The position numbers were made by a program, and so were the translations under genes. Of a DNA stretch of 25,146 nucleotides, positions 1 to 6,674 are shown in pieces. The first letter of the stretch is position 1; every line of letters starts with the position of its first letter. The notes beneath the pieces are model-generated. The model was given only the letters and a program-made list of their open reading frames with translations, did no database searches and was not told the origin of the DNA. Source of the stretch: Bacillota bacterium (GTDB taxonomy: Bacteria > Bacillota > Clostridia > Saccharofermentanales > Fastidiosipilaceae); assembly GCA_023388205.1 (NCBI GenBank), contig JAEWGS010000075.1, positions 1 through 25,146 on the forward strand, given 5' to 3'.

Positions 1-534
1 GCTCCAGCCCATGCCCTGCCAGACGCCAGACCAGACATAGATGTGACGCCAGAGGGACTTTTCTGCGAGAAAGTTGATGGGGTTCGCGCCCAGAAGACGC
101 AAGAAGTGATTGATGACCCCAGAACTCGGACTGAGGAACAAGATCAACATACCGCACATGACGACGACGGAAATAAAGTTCGGTGCGTAGGTGACCGTTT
201 GAATGAGACGGCGATAGCGGCGGTGGCGAAAAGAGTTCAGCAAGAGCGCCAGAATAATAGGAATTGGGAAACTCACGAGCAGAGAGTAGGCGCTGAGAAT
301 AAAGGTGTTTTGCAAGGTCGTGAGAAATTGTGGCGAGTTGAAAAAACGCTCGAAATGCTGCCAGCCAACCCAGCGACTGCCCCAGATCCCGCGCTTGACG
401 GAATAGCGGCGGAAGGCAATTTGAATACCATAAAGCGGGATGTAGCTGAAAATGAAGGTGATGATGATGCCGGGCAAGCAAAAGAGCCATAGATCCCACT
501 GGTGCTTGAAATCGCGCAGGCTTTTTTTGAACAT
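1..534 (-). CDS. Sugar ABC transporter permease, LplB/YtcP type (partial, 3' end off window)
   Basis: This is an inner-membrane permease of a carbohydrate ABC importer (binding-protein-dependent, MalF/LplB-like). The 178 visible codons begin MFKKSLRDFKHQWDLWLFCL and show a first transmembrane helix (CLPGIIITFIFSYIPLYGIQ, about residues 19-38). A periplasmic stretch with WVGWQHFERFF, typical of LplB proteins, follows. Two more membrane segments come next (about 81-101, with FPIPIILALLLN, and about 118-138), and then the loop VINHFLRLLGANPINFL. The coupling EAA motif would lie beyond the window edge. The ATG at 534 is preceded by AGAAAGGA 8 bp upstream, inside the end of the fucosidase gene. 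Only 3 bp separate the two genes, so they are very likely co-transcribed and translationally coupled. By association the substrate may be a fucosylated or other host-type oligosaccharide, which is inference. The open plus-strand frame over this stretch is a shadow. Confidence 0.9.
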   Translation of the reverse strand, partial: MFKKSLRDFKHQWDLWLFCLPGIIITFIFSYIPLYGIQIAFRRYSVKRGIWGSRWVGWQHFERFFNSPQFLTTLQNTFILSAYSLLVSFPIPIILALLLNSFRHRRYRRLIQTVTYAPNFISVVVMCGMLILFLSPSSGVINHFLRLLGANPINFLAEKSLWRHIYVWSGVWQGMGWS

Positions 535-537
535 CGG

Positions 538-2097
538 TTACGTCCTTTCTAAAGCGAAGCACTCAGCGGCTTCGGCTTCAAGCATATTGAGAGAGCGAGT
601 TGAGACCCAAATGCCCTTGCGTCGGCCTTCTTCGCAAAAAGCTTCATCGGCGGTACAGAGCTGTCCGTCCCGCTTGCAGAAGGGCAAAATGTCTCCCGTC
701 CTCACGCAGCGGACACGCTTGGGCGCACCGTCGTTGCGACACGGAATAAAAAGATGATCGGGCATATCGGGATCGTCCCGATAGAGGAAATAGGCGTAGT
801 CACAGGATCCCTTTTGAACAAATCTAAATTCTTGGCTCGCTTGGATTTCGGAGCAGCGCGTTTCGTAAATGGCTTCGGCGTGCTTTTGAACGAAGCGCCC
901 GAATCGACGCAACAAAGCGACTTGTGCTCTCGGCAGTTGTCCATCGGGGGCCAAAGTGCAGTTGAGGGCGAGGTTGCCACCTTTGGCGAGAATGTCGATG
1001 AAAATCTGCACCAGCTCGCGTGGGCTTTTGAGTTTGTCCGTAAAACTAAAAGAAAAGTTCTCGCCGAGCGTGATGCAACTTTCCCAGGGCACATGAAGCA
1101 CATGATCGGGAATCGCCTGCTCGGGCGTCAAAATGTTTTCATAAAGGCCGCCACAGGTGCGATCGGCCATCAGAAGACCCGCTTGATAGCGTTCTCTCAG
1201 TTTAGGCACGATCACATCGAGGCGCAGATCTTGATGTCGATTTTTGGGGTGAACCCAGCCGGCATCGAGCCAGAGGCAATCGATCGGACCGTAGTCTCGG
1301 ACTAACTCTTCAAACTGACGGTGTGTGAAGTTGACGAAGCGCTCCCATTTGGCTGGCTCTTTGGCCGGATCATAGTTGACATTTCGCGTGGGGGCTTCTT
1401 GAGTGGGATCCCAATAATCGGGGTGGTGCCAGTCGGCTTTGGAATAATAGGCGGAAATGCTCATGTTCTTCGCTCTAAAAGCATCGAATAGAGCGCGTGT
1501 CAGATCTGGCTTTGGACTTTGTGCGTAAGGGCAATCGGGGGCCGTGATTTTGTAATCGGACTCTGCGGTGTCATACATATTAAAGCCATCGTGGTGCTTG
1601 GTCGTGAAGAGAAGATAGCGAAAGCCGCATTGTTCGGCGAGTTCGGCGAGCCTTTCAGCATCAAAACGCAAAGGGTAAAAGGTGCGGTTGAGATTGAAAT
1701 ACTGACGATTGAAGTCGGCATCAGGCAGGGGACCTAAATCACGGCGACTCCAGTAGCCATCGCCTTCAGAAAGCGCCCAAGATTCGACGATGCCCCATTG
1801 CGTTGCGGGTGAAAAGTGCATCATGAAGCCCAATTTTTGATCGCGAAAACGCTCCAAAGCTTCGAGCACTTCAGGCTCACTCGGCCAAATGTAGGCCGCC
1901 TCGTCACTTGTGTGGTGGACGCCCTCATCGACAGGCGCGACGGGCTCAGATTCTGGGCTTGTATCGCTTGCTTGGGTCGAAACAAAGCTGGCTGCGTTTG
2001 TTTTTTGTCTTTTTGACTGGGCAGCAGAAGGCCTGTGGTTTTTGGATGGAGACTTGGGGGTCTCTTGAATTTCAGATCTTGCCTGTTTGGATGTCAT
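538..2097 (-). CDS. Alpha-L-fucosidase, glycoside hydrolase family 29
   Basis: This enzyme releases alpha-L-fucose from glycoconjugates by a retaining mechanism. The 519-residue protein has no signal peptide, so a cytoplasmic enzyme acting on imported oligosaccharides is expected. Residues 1-65 are a Ser/Lys/Pro/Gln-rich, probably disordered extension. The GH29 barrel starts near residue 70. Visible motifs are MMHFSPATQWG with His94, KHHDGF at 167-172, and LWLDAGW with Asp278 as candidate nucleophile; I do not assign the acid/base. Relatives I recall have HWG where this one has HFS. The ATG at 2097 is chosen because AGTGAGGTG lies 3-5 bp upstream. An ATG at 2139 would add 14 residues but has no Shine-Dalgarno. 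The stop lies 3 bp before the permease start, so the genes form an operon. The YhcH-family gene is upstream on the same strand. Family assignment is firm; the linkage cleaved is not known. Confidence 0.9.
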   Translation of the reverse strand: MTSKQARSEIQETPKSPSKNHRPSAAQSKRQKTNAASFVSTQASDTSPESEPVAPVDEGVHHTSDEAAYIWPSEPEVLEALERFRDQKLGFMMHFSPATQWGIVESWALSEGDGYWSRRDLGPLPDADFNRQYFNLNRTFYPLRFDAERLAELAEQCGFRYLLFTTKHHDGFNMYDTAESDYKITAPDCPYAQSPKPDLTRALFDAFRAKNMSISAYYSKADWHHPDYWDPTQEAPTRNVNYDPAKEPAKWERFVNFTHRQFEELVRDYGPIDCLWLDAGWVHPKNRHQDLRLDVIVPKLRERYQAGLLMADRTCGGLYENILTPEQAIPDHVLHVPWESCITLGENFSFSFTDKLKSPRELVQIFIDILAKGGNLALNCTLAPDGQLPRAQVALLRRFGRFVQKHAEAIYETRCSEIQASQEFRFVQKGSCDYAYFLYRDDPDMPDHLFIPCRNDGAPKRVRCVRTGDILPFCKRDGQLCTADEAFCEEGRRKGIWVSTRSLNMLEAEAAECFALERT

Positions 2098-2110
2098 GAG
2101 CACCTCACTT

Positions 2111-2190
2111 TGAGACGAAAGCCAAAGGAAACACGTCATCGCAAAAGGATCATTGAAGAAGCGATATGGGAGCCTAGGAATTTCGTCTCA
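2111..2190. repeat. Perfect 10-bp inverted repeat, arms 60 bp apart
   Basis: TGAGACGAAA at 2111-2120 and its exact complement TTTCGTCTCA at 2181-2190. The proximal arm lies 14 bp upstream of the fucosidase start and abuts its Shine-Dalgarno. It could form a long-range stem in the leader RNA or be a pair of regulator sites. Neither is shown by the sequence, and a chance pairing is possible. Confidence 0.45.
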
Positions 2191-2286
2191 GATCATTCAT
2201 TCTTTTCTGGAGATTGTATCGGTAAAGCGAGCCGAAAGAAAGAGGAGAAGTTTAATCGACCGCGAAAAGTGGAGTGAAAAGAGCCT

Positions 2287-2314
2287 GAGAAAAAAAGGCC
2301 TAGTGGCACAGATC
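2287..2314. repeat. Short dispersed repeat, copy 1 (intergenic)
   Basis: A 28-bp segment starting GAGAAAAAA and ending GTGGCACAGATC matches 7639-7665 inside addB at about 25 of 28 positions, with one gap and two substitutions. The last 12 bases are identical. It may be a small dispersed element or chance. Confidence 0.4.
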
Positions 2315-2367
2315 CCGTAAGCTCGCAGGGGATAGAACCCGGATGATACGGAAGTTACTTTTGTATT

Positions 2368-2494
2368 AAATCTTTTTGAGTTGCGTTTTTTGCACTCGAT
2401 TTTTTGAACTAAATTTTTTGCACCAAATTTTTCGCACTAAACTTTTCGCACCCAATCTTGCGTCCTAAATTGAGCGCACTAAATCTTGCGGTAC
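2368..2494. repeat. Degenerate 14-bp tandem repeat array, about 9 units
   Basis: Units read on the plus strand follow the pattern AAATTTTTCGCACT. From 2383 to 2494 eight consecutive 14-bp units can be laid out without a gap: 2383, 2397, 2411, 2425, 2439, 2453, 2467 and 2481. A further unit at 2368-2381 is separated by one extra base. The last two units and part of a third lie inside the coding sequence of the YhcH-type gene and supply its final codons and stop at 2465. The array is AT-rich and its units differ by several substitutions, so it is old or diverging fast. Confidence 0.8.
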
Positions 2495-2932
2495 TTTGAT
2501 GACGATTTTTTCAACGCTCTGAATTTTCTCGTACATCATTGCGACGCGATGGGCATCTTCGGGTTCGCAAATGAGCAGATCGCCGGCTTGCAAAACAAAG
2601 GAGCGATAAGCCTCGCCCTCATAAAAGGCAATATCTCGTTCGGCATCGTAAGCTTGAGTTTGGGTCAGGCGGGACTTAGGCGTCACATCGATCTGTTCAA
2701 CGCCAGAACAAATGATATGAATATCTGTGTAGCGTTCGTGGGCCTCAAAAAGGCATGCGTCTTCGGGCTTGGTCATCAAAGAAATATGATTTATGGCGCA
2801 TCCATTGGGGCGTGTTTGACTGAGCCCCGCCTGGTATACCAGCAGATTTTCATCTTTCAGTTCATTGAGAAGTTGCTGTAAAAAAGGAATCCGTGACAGG
2901 GGTTCCAGATGATCTAAATCACTGTATAACAT
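2465..2932 (-). CDS. YhcH/YjgK/YiaL family protein
   Basis: This is a small cupin-like protein of the family (DUF386) that includes E. coli NanQ/YhcH and the former EbgC subunit. Several members act on sialic-acid or other sugar intermediates, for example as anomerases. The 155-residue length is typical. Conserved features are FEAHERYTDIHIICSGVEQI (residues about 62-81), FYEGEAYRSFVLQAGDLLIC, and PEDAHRVAM with a likely metal-binding His; a KIVIKV strand closes the fold. The start at 2932 has GAAGGAG 7 bp upstream, and a good promoter lies at 3024-3052. The substrate cannot be read from sequence. Beside a fucosidase and a sugar permease, a role in handling a host-glycan sugar is a reasonable inference. 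Its C-terminal codons are part of the 14-bp tandem array, which is odd. Confidence 0.85.
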   Translation of the reverse strand: MLYSDLDHLEPLSRIPFLQQLLNELKDENLLVYQAGLSQTRPNGCAINHISLMTKPEDACLFEAHERYTDIHIICSGVEQIDVTPKSRLTQTQAYDAERDIAFYEGEAYRSFVLQAGDLLICEPEDAHRVAMMYEKIQSVEKIVIKVPQDLVRSI

Positions 2933-3023
2933 GCTGCGCTCCTTCGCTCACTGAGGTCTTTTGCGCCTTCGCTTTGGCTTGGGTTTATGCGTTCAAAATA
3001 AACTTATAAGAATAGATGGCTTA

Positions 3024-3052
3024 AATATATAAAAAGGGACGTAAACAATCAA
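3024..3052 (-). promoter_or_regulatory. Sigma-A type promoter for the YhcH-type gene
   Basis: On the minus strand, TTGATT (3047-3052), a 17-bp spacer and TATATT (3024-3029). Transcription would start near 3017, leaving a leader of about 85 nt before the ATG at 2932. This is a prediction from consensus match and spacing only. Confidence 0.6.
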
Positions 3053-3197
3053 TGAGGCAAGCGTCAAAGGATTCAGAAGAGCGACATCAAGGGAAGAGAG
3101 AAATTTTGCTGAAGTGAAGAGATTTTCAGATGCGAAGGGATTGTGAATCCACTAGAATAGAAGGAGCGTAGAACTCAATGAAAAGGGGACCATCGAT

Positions 3198-4193
3198 ATG
3201 GCTTTAATTGAACAATTGACCGAGAAGGCCAAGCAGAGTAAACAGCGGATTGTGCTGCCTGAGGGCACAGATTCCCGCACCCTAGAGGCGGCGTCAAAAG
3301 TGCTCGAGCGCGGGATCGCGGATGTCATTTTGATCGGAAAAGAAGAGGAGCTCAAAGCGGCTTATGCGGGTGATTTATCCGCGGCGACATTTGTGGATCC
3401 GAAACAAAATCCTAAGCGCGAGGCCTACGCGCAGAAGCTCTTTGAACTGCGCCAGGCAAAAGGCATGACTTTGGAGCAGGCAGATCAGCTCATGGATGAT
3501 CCGCTTTATCTCGGCGTGATGATGGTCAAGTGTGGCGATGCGGACGGTATGGTTGCAGGAGCTATTTCGTCGTCAGCAAATGTCTTGCGTCCCGCCTTGC
3601 AAATTTTGAAAACGGCTCCGGGAACGAAATTGGTTTCGGCTTTCTTTTTGATGGATGTGCCGGATTGTCAATTTGGAGATCAAGGAACCTTTATTTTTGC
3701 GGATTGCGCTTTGAATGAAAATCCTGATGCGGAGGCGCTTTCTGAAATTGCGATCAGCTCAGCGAAGACCTATGAACGCTTGGTGGGCGGTGAGCCCAAG
3801 GTGGCGATGCTCTCTTATTCGACCTTTGGTTCAGCCAAGAGTGAACTGGTGGACAAGGTCAATGAAGCGACGCGCTTGGCTCAGGGCAAGGCGCCCGAAG
3901 TGGCGATCGATGGTGAGATGCAACTCGACGCAGCGATTGTGCCTTCTGTTGCAGCGCTCAAGGCTCCGAATTCCAAGGTGGCAGGCCATGCGAACGTTTT
4001 GGTTTTCCCTGATTTGAACGCCGGAAATATTGGTTATAAGTTGGTGCAGCGTCTGGCCAAAGCGCAGGCTTTTGGGCCGGTGCTTCAGGGCATCGCGGCG
4101 CCTGTCAACGATTTGAGCCGTGGCTGCTCAGCCGACGATATTGTGGGTGTGGTTGCCATTACGGCGGTGCAGGCGCAGAGCATGAAAGGTTGA
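3198..4193 (+). CDS. pta: Phosphate acetyltransferase
   Basis: Pta interconverts acetyl-CoA plus phosphate with acetyl phosphate plus CoA (EC 2.3.1.8), the first step of fermentative acetate formation in the cytoplasm. The 331 residues match the short, single-domain Pta of Gram-positive anaerobes, without the N-terminal regulatory domain of enteric Pta. Visible family blocks are RIVLPEGTDSRTLEAA near the start, GDADGMVAGAISSSANVLRPA in the middle, VFPDLNAGNIGYKLVQRLAKA, and a C-terminal DLSRGCSADDIV. Ser307, Arg308 and Asp314 there correspond to the catalytic Ser309, Arg310 and Asp316 of Methanosarcina Pta. The ATG at 3198 has AAAAGGGG about 9 bp upstream. ackA follows 187 bp downstream on the same strand, completing the acetate pathway. 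No clear promoter was found in the roughly 265-bp gap to the divergent YhcH-type gene, although TAGAAT at 3153-3158 could be a -10 box. Confidence 0.97.
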   Translation: MALIEQLTEKAKQSKQRIVLPEGTDSRTLEAASKVLERGIADVILIGKEEELKAAYAGDLSAATFVDPKQNPKREAYAQKLFELRQAKGMTLEQADQLMDDPLYLGVMMVKCGDADGMVAGAISSSANVLRPALQILKTAPGTKLVSAFFLMDVPDCQFGDQGTFIFADCALNENPDAEALSEIAISSAKTYERLVGGEPKVAMLSYSTFGSAKSELVDKVNEATRLAQGKAPEVAIDGEMQLDAAIVPSVAALKAPNSKVAGHANVLVFPDLNAGNIGYKLVQRLAKAQAFGPVLQGIAAPVNDLSRGCSADDIVGVVAITAVQAQSMKG

Positions 4194-4221
4194 GCTGGGC
4201 TTTGAGATGCCCATAAGACGC

Positions 4222-4262
4222 CCGTGAGACGTTCATGCAAGGTCCGTGAGACGTTCATGCAA
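4222..4262. repeat. Two 19-bp direct repeats, period 22, in the pta-ackA gap
   Basis: CCGTGAGACGTTCATGCAA occurs at 4222-4240 and again, identically, at 4244-4262. A partial third unit (CATAAGACGCCCGTGAGACG) lies just before. The repeats lie after the pta stop and before the leader of ackA. Their role is unknown. Confidence 0.85.
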
Positions 4263-4307
4263 CGCATTCGGCACATATTGAGATCAATGGAAGGTCAAAT
4301 CAATTGA

Positions 4308-4347
4308 ATGTCGTCTTGACTTTCAAAATGTCACTTTGACGTTCAAA
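4308..4347. repeat. Imperfect 20-bp tandem repeat with TTGAC..TTCAAA boxes upstream of ackA
   Basis: Units at 4308-4327 and 4328-4347 match at 16 of 20 positions and both carry TTGACnTTCAAA. The TTGAC could be a -35 element, but no -10 box sits at a suitable distance, so no promoter is called. The direct-repeat spacing of 20 bp, about two helical turns, would also suit a regulator bound to one face of the DNA. That is speculative. Confidence 0.6.
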
Positions 4348-4380
4348 TAAAAATACATAAAGAGAAAGAGAATAAAAGCC

Positions 4381-5586
4381 ATGAAGATTTTGGTCATTAA
4401 TTCAGGCAGCTCTTCGATGAAGTATCAGCTCATCGATTACCATACGAAGACGGTGCTCGCCAAAGGGATCGCAGAGCGTATCGGAATCAGCAATCCGCTG
4501 TTTAGCTACAAGCGAAACGGTGAGGACGGCTTCAAAAAAGAGATGGAGATCAAGACACACAAGGATGCGGTGATGGCGATGATCGAAGCGCTGACCCATG
4601 CTGAATATGGCGTGATTCAAAGTCTTAATGAGATCAAAGCGATCGGCCATCGTGTGCTTCACGGAGCGGAGTTCTTCAAAGCCCCCGTCGTTATTGACGA
4701 TGAGGTCAAGCGCGTGATTCGTAAGTGCTTTGCTTGGGGGCCTTTGCATAACCCGGCGAACCTGATGGGCATTGAGGTTTGTGAGGAGCTTCTCGCAGGA
4801 ATTCCACAGGTGGCTATTTTTGATACGGCTTTCCATCAGACGATGCCGCCCAAGGCTTACCGTTATGCGATTCCTGAGCGTTACTATACCGAGTTAGGGA
4901 TTCGCCGCTACGGGTTCCACGGGACGAGCCACGCTTATGTCGCCCGTCGCACGGCGGAATTCTTGGGGGTGGATGTTCAAAAAGGCTTCCGCCTGGTGAC
5001 CTGTCACTTGGGGAACGGCTCTTCTTTTTCGGCGGTTCAAGACGGCGCTTGCGTGGATACAACGATGGGCTTAACGCCGCTTTCGGGTATTGCGATGGGC
5101 ACGCGTTCGGGGGATATCGATCCGGCGATTATCCCTTACATTCAAAAGGCTGAAGGTTTGTCTCCGGATGAGATGGACTCGATTTTGAATAAGCAATCGG
5201 GCATGCTTGCGCTGTCTGGCAAGAGCTCGGACTTCCGTGACTTGCAAGATGGGGCAGAAGCGGGCGATGAACGCTGCCGCTTGGCTTTGGATGTATTCAC
5301 CTATCAGGCCAGCAAGATCATCGCGAGTTACGCGGCTGCGATGGGTGGCATCGATGCAGTGGCCTTTACGGGTGGTATCGGTGAAAATGACTGGCAGGTA
5401 CGTGAGGCGGTCTGCCGTCCGTTGGGCTTCATGGGCATATCAATTGATGAAGCTTTGAACAAGACGGTGCGCGGGACGGAAACGATTTTGTCTCAAGGTG
5501 GCCCGGTGACGGTTCTTGTCATGCCGACCAATGAAGAACTCAGTATTTGTGAGCAGACGGTTGAACTTTTGGGCTTGCATCAGTAA
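4381..5586 (+). CDS. ackA: Acetate kinase
   Basis: AckA transfers phosphate from acetyl phosphate to ADP, giving acetate and ATP (EC 2.7.2.1), and is the second step after Pta. It has 401 residues, the usual length. Both ASKHA signatures are present: VINSGSSSMKYQLI near the N-terminus (Asn7, Ser10, Ser12 in the standard positions) and RRYGFHGTSHAYV. Further conserved blocks are GHRVLHGAEFF, FDTAFHQTMPP (catalytic Asp), CHLGNGSSFSAV, GLTPLSGIAMGTRSGDIDPA (catalytic Arg) and FTGGIGEND. The ATG at 4381 has only a weak AGAAAGAG Shine-Dalgarno. The gene ends at a bidirectional terminator shared with the convergent plsC gene. It may be read through from pta or from its own promoter in the repeat-rich 187-bp gap. 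Confidence 0.98.
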   Translation: MKILVINSGSSSMKYQLIDYHTKTVLAKGIAERIGISNPLFSYKRNGEDGFKKEMEIKTHKDAVMAMIEALTHAEYGVIQSLNEIKAIGHRVLHGAEFFKAPVVIDDEVKRVIRKCFAWGPLHNPANLMGIEVCEELLAGIPQVAIFDTAFHQTMPPKAYRYAIPERYYTELGIRRYGFHGTSHAYVARRTAEFLGVDVQKGFRLVTCHLGNGSSFSAVQDGACVDTTMGLTPLSGIAMGTRSGDIDPAIIPYIQKAEGLSPDEMDSILNKQSGMLALSGKSSDFRDLQDGAEAGDERCRLALDVFTYQASKIIASYAAAMGGIDAVAFTGGIGENDWQVREAVCRPLGFMGISIDEALNKTVRGTETILSQGGPVTVLVMPTNEELSICEQTVELLGLHQ

Positions 5587-5654
5587 GTTCCAGTCATAAG
5601 ACCGTTCAAATGAGGTCAAAGGCAGTCCGTTCATACTGCGTCTCAAACATGAAA

Positions 5655-5697
5655 AAGAAGCCCTCGCTTTTCTAAAGTGAGGGCTTCTTGCTATTTT
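5655..5697. terminator. Bidirectional intrinsic terminator between ackA and the plsC-type gene
   Basis: A 16-bp stem (5655-5670 pairs with 5674-5689, one G-U) closes a 3-nt loop. The arms are AAGAAGCCCTCGCTTT and AAAGTGAGGGCTTCTT. On the minus strand it is followed by a run of five Ts; on the plus strand by CTATTTT. It sits between two convergent genes and directly after the plsC-type stop codon, so it probably ends both transcripts. Confidence 0.9.
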
Positions 5698-6533
5698 GCA
5701 GCTTCATTTGAATGATTGCGAGAAGGGCGTTCGCTCAATGTGAGGCGGTTCAAATCCATCTCTTGCAAAGACTTAAATAAGACTTCGGTCATCTGGCGAG
5801 AACTGCGGAAATTTTCCGGCTTGAGTGCGCTTTGATAACGAATCACGAGCTCTTTGCGTTTGAAAAAGCTTCTCCAAGGTTTGGGGAGGCGCTGATGTCG
5901 ACCGAAAATCTCATAGGCGCCATCTAAATAGCAAGGAATGATGGGGACTTCTGCCTGGCGACTTAAGAGCGCAGATCCACCGTGTAGCTGAGCGACGTAG
6001 CCATCTTGGGAACGTGTCCCCTCAGGGTGAATCAGCAAAATGTGCCCTTCGTCTAAGCAGCGTTTGGCTGTGAGAATACCTGAGATTGAACGACCGCTGC
6101 GATCGACGGGAATAGCAGCACCAACTCGCATCAAAAAGCGACCCAAGCGCCCATAATTTGTCCAGAGATCAGCACCGGCTAAAGCGTGCCAATCGAAACG
6201 CCGGGTCTTGGGTAAGGCGAGCGTCGCCCACATCGCATCAAAATAGCTGACGTGATTGGGCGCTAAGATAAAAGCTCCTGTAGACGGGAGATTTTCTTGC
6301 CCTTCGAAGCGAATCTTGATCAAGAGGCGACTGACGAATTGGCCAAAGGACAAGATAAGGCGCGTCCCAAGGCCCCGATGAAAAATGCTTTTGACATCAG
6401 AACGATGCTCTTGAGCCGTTTCCTCTTGAGCCGCTTCCCCCTGAGAGCTGTCCTCCTGTGCGCCCTTCTTCGTGGCGACGAAATCCGCTTGGGGCTTAGG
6501 GCCACCTTGATTGGAATGAAGGCTTGCTGTCAC
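5691..6533 (-). CDS. plsC: 1-acyl-sn-glycerol-3-phosphate acyltransferase (PlsC family)
   Basis: This membrane-associated acyltransferase makes phosphatidic acid from lysophosphatidic acid (EC 2.3.1.51) in phospholipid synthesis. Counting from a GTG start at 6533 it has 280 residues. The catalytic block NHVSYFD carries His94 and Asp99, the substrate block is HPEGTRS (Glu171, Arg174), and later blocks include VPIIPCYLDG. A hydrophobic segment LILSFGQFVSRLLI precedes the first motif. The GTG is preferred because GAGGAG lies exactly 6 bp upstream. A TTG at 6602 and an ATG at 6596 are in frame but have no Shine-Dalgarno. Either way, a Gln/Glu-rich extension of about 45-70 residues without family homology comes before the domain. 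The gene is single, convergent with ackA and divergent from addB. Confidence 0.88.
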   Translation of the reverse strand: MTASLHSNQGGPKPQADFVATKKGAQEDSSQGEAAQEETAQEHRSDVKSIFHRGLGTRLILSFGQFVSRLLIKIRFEGQENLPSTGAFILAPNHVSYFDAMWATLALPKTRRFDWHALAGADLWTNYGRLGRFLMRVGAAIPVDRSGRSISGILTAKRCLDEGHILLIHPEGTRSQDGYVAQLHGGSALLSRQAEVPIIPCYLDGAYEIFGRHQRLPKPWRSFFKRKELVIRYQSALKPENFRSSRQMTEVLFKSLQEMDLNRLTLSERPSRNHSNEAAK

Positions 6534-6631
6534 GCTGTGCTCCTCACGTTGTTTCAAAATTAAGATCAGAGAAGCTGTATCAGCTGTGTTTTGCATGGCC
6601 AAACACGCTTTAGGCTTCGCGCTAGATGTTT

Positions 6632-6637
6632 ATTATA
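6632..6637 (-). promoter_or_regulatory. Candidate -10 box for the plsC-type gene
   Basis: A perfect TATAAT reads on the minus strand at 6632-6637, but no good -35 hexamer sits 16-18 bp upstream. The same bases give TATACT on the plus strand (6634-6639), which could serve addB. Only the -10 is supported. Confidence 0.35.
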
Positions 6638-6674
6638 CTTGATGAAACCGTGCTCGAAGGACATGACGTAGCGT

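Larger units (their letters stand above)
2098..2464. other. 367-bp non-coding gap between the YhcH-type gene and the fucosidase gene
   Basis: No credible gene lies here. The gap holds most of the degenerate 14-bp tandem array (2368-2494), one copy of a roughly 28-bp sequence also found inside addB (2287-2314), and a perfect 10-bp inverted repeat (2111-2120 and 2181-2190) in the fucosidase leader. I could not find a convincing -35/-10 pair on the minus strand. Transcription of the fucosidase operon may come from here or from the promoter upstream of the YhcH gene. Confidence 0.6.

Noticed and set aside
43..492. 149-residue open frame on the plus strand
   Set aside because: It is antisense to the LplB-type permease, whose minus-strand translation shows clear membrane helices and family motifs; the plus frame has no recognisable domain.
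754..1305. 183-residue open frame on the plus strand
   Set aside because: Antisense to the GH29 fucosidase, which is well supported by motifs and ribosome site.
2310..2350. CCGTA/TACGG inverted repeat as a riboswitch or terminator
   Set aside because: Only 5 bp of stem around a long loop, no T-run at the right distance and no recognisable aptamer core.
2368..2494. CRISPR-like array
   Set aside because: Units are 14 bp, contiguous and degenerate, without spacers; this is a simple tandem repeat.
4316..4359. Promoter for ackA built on TTGACT or TTGACG
   Set aside because: The nearest -10-like hexamer (TACATA) is only 12 bp from the second box and no match lies 16-18 bp from either.
6594..6602. 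TTG/ATG starts giving a 301-303 residue PlsC
   Set aside because: Neither has a Shine-Dalgarno, whereas the GTG at 6533 has GAGGAG at 6 bp; the longer forms cannot be excluded.
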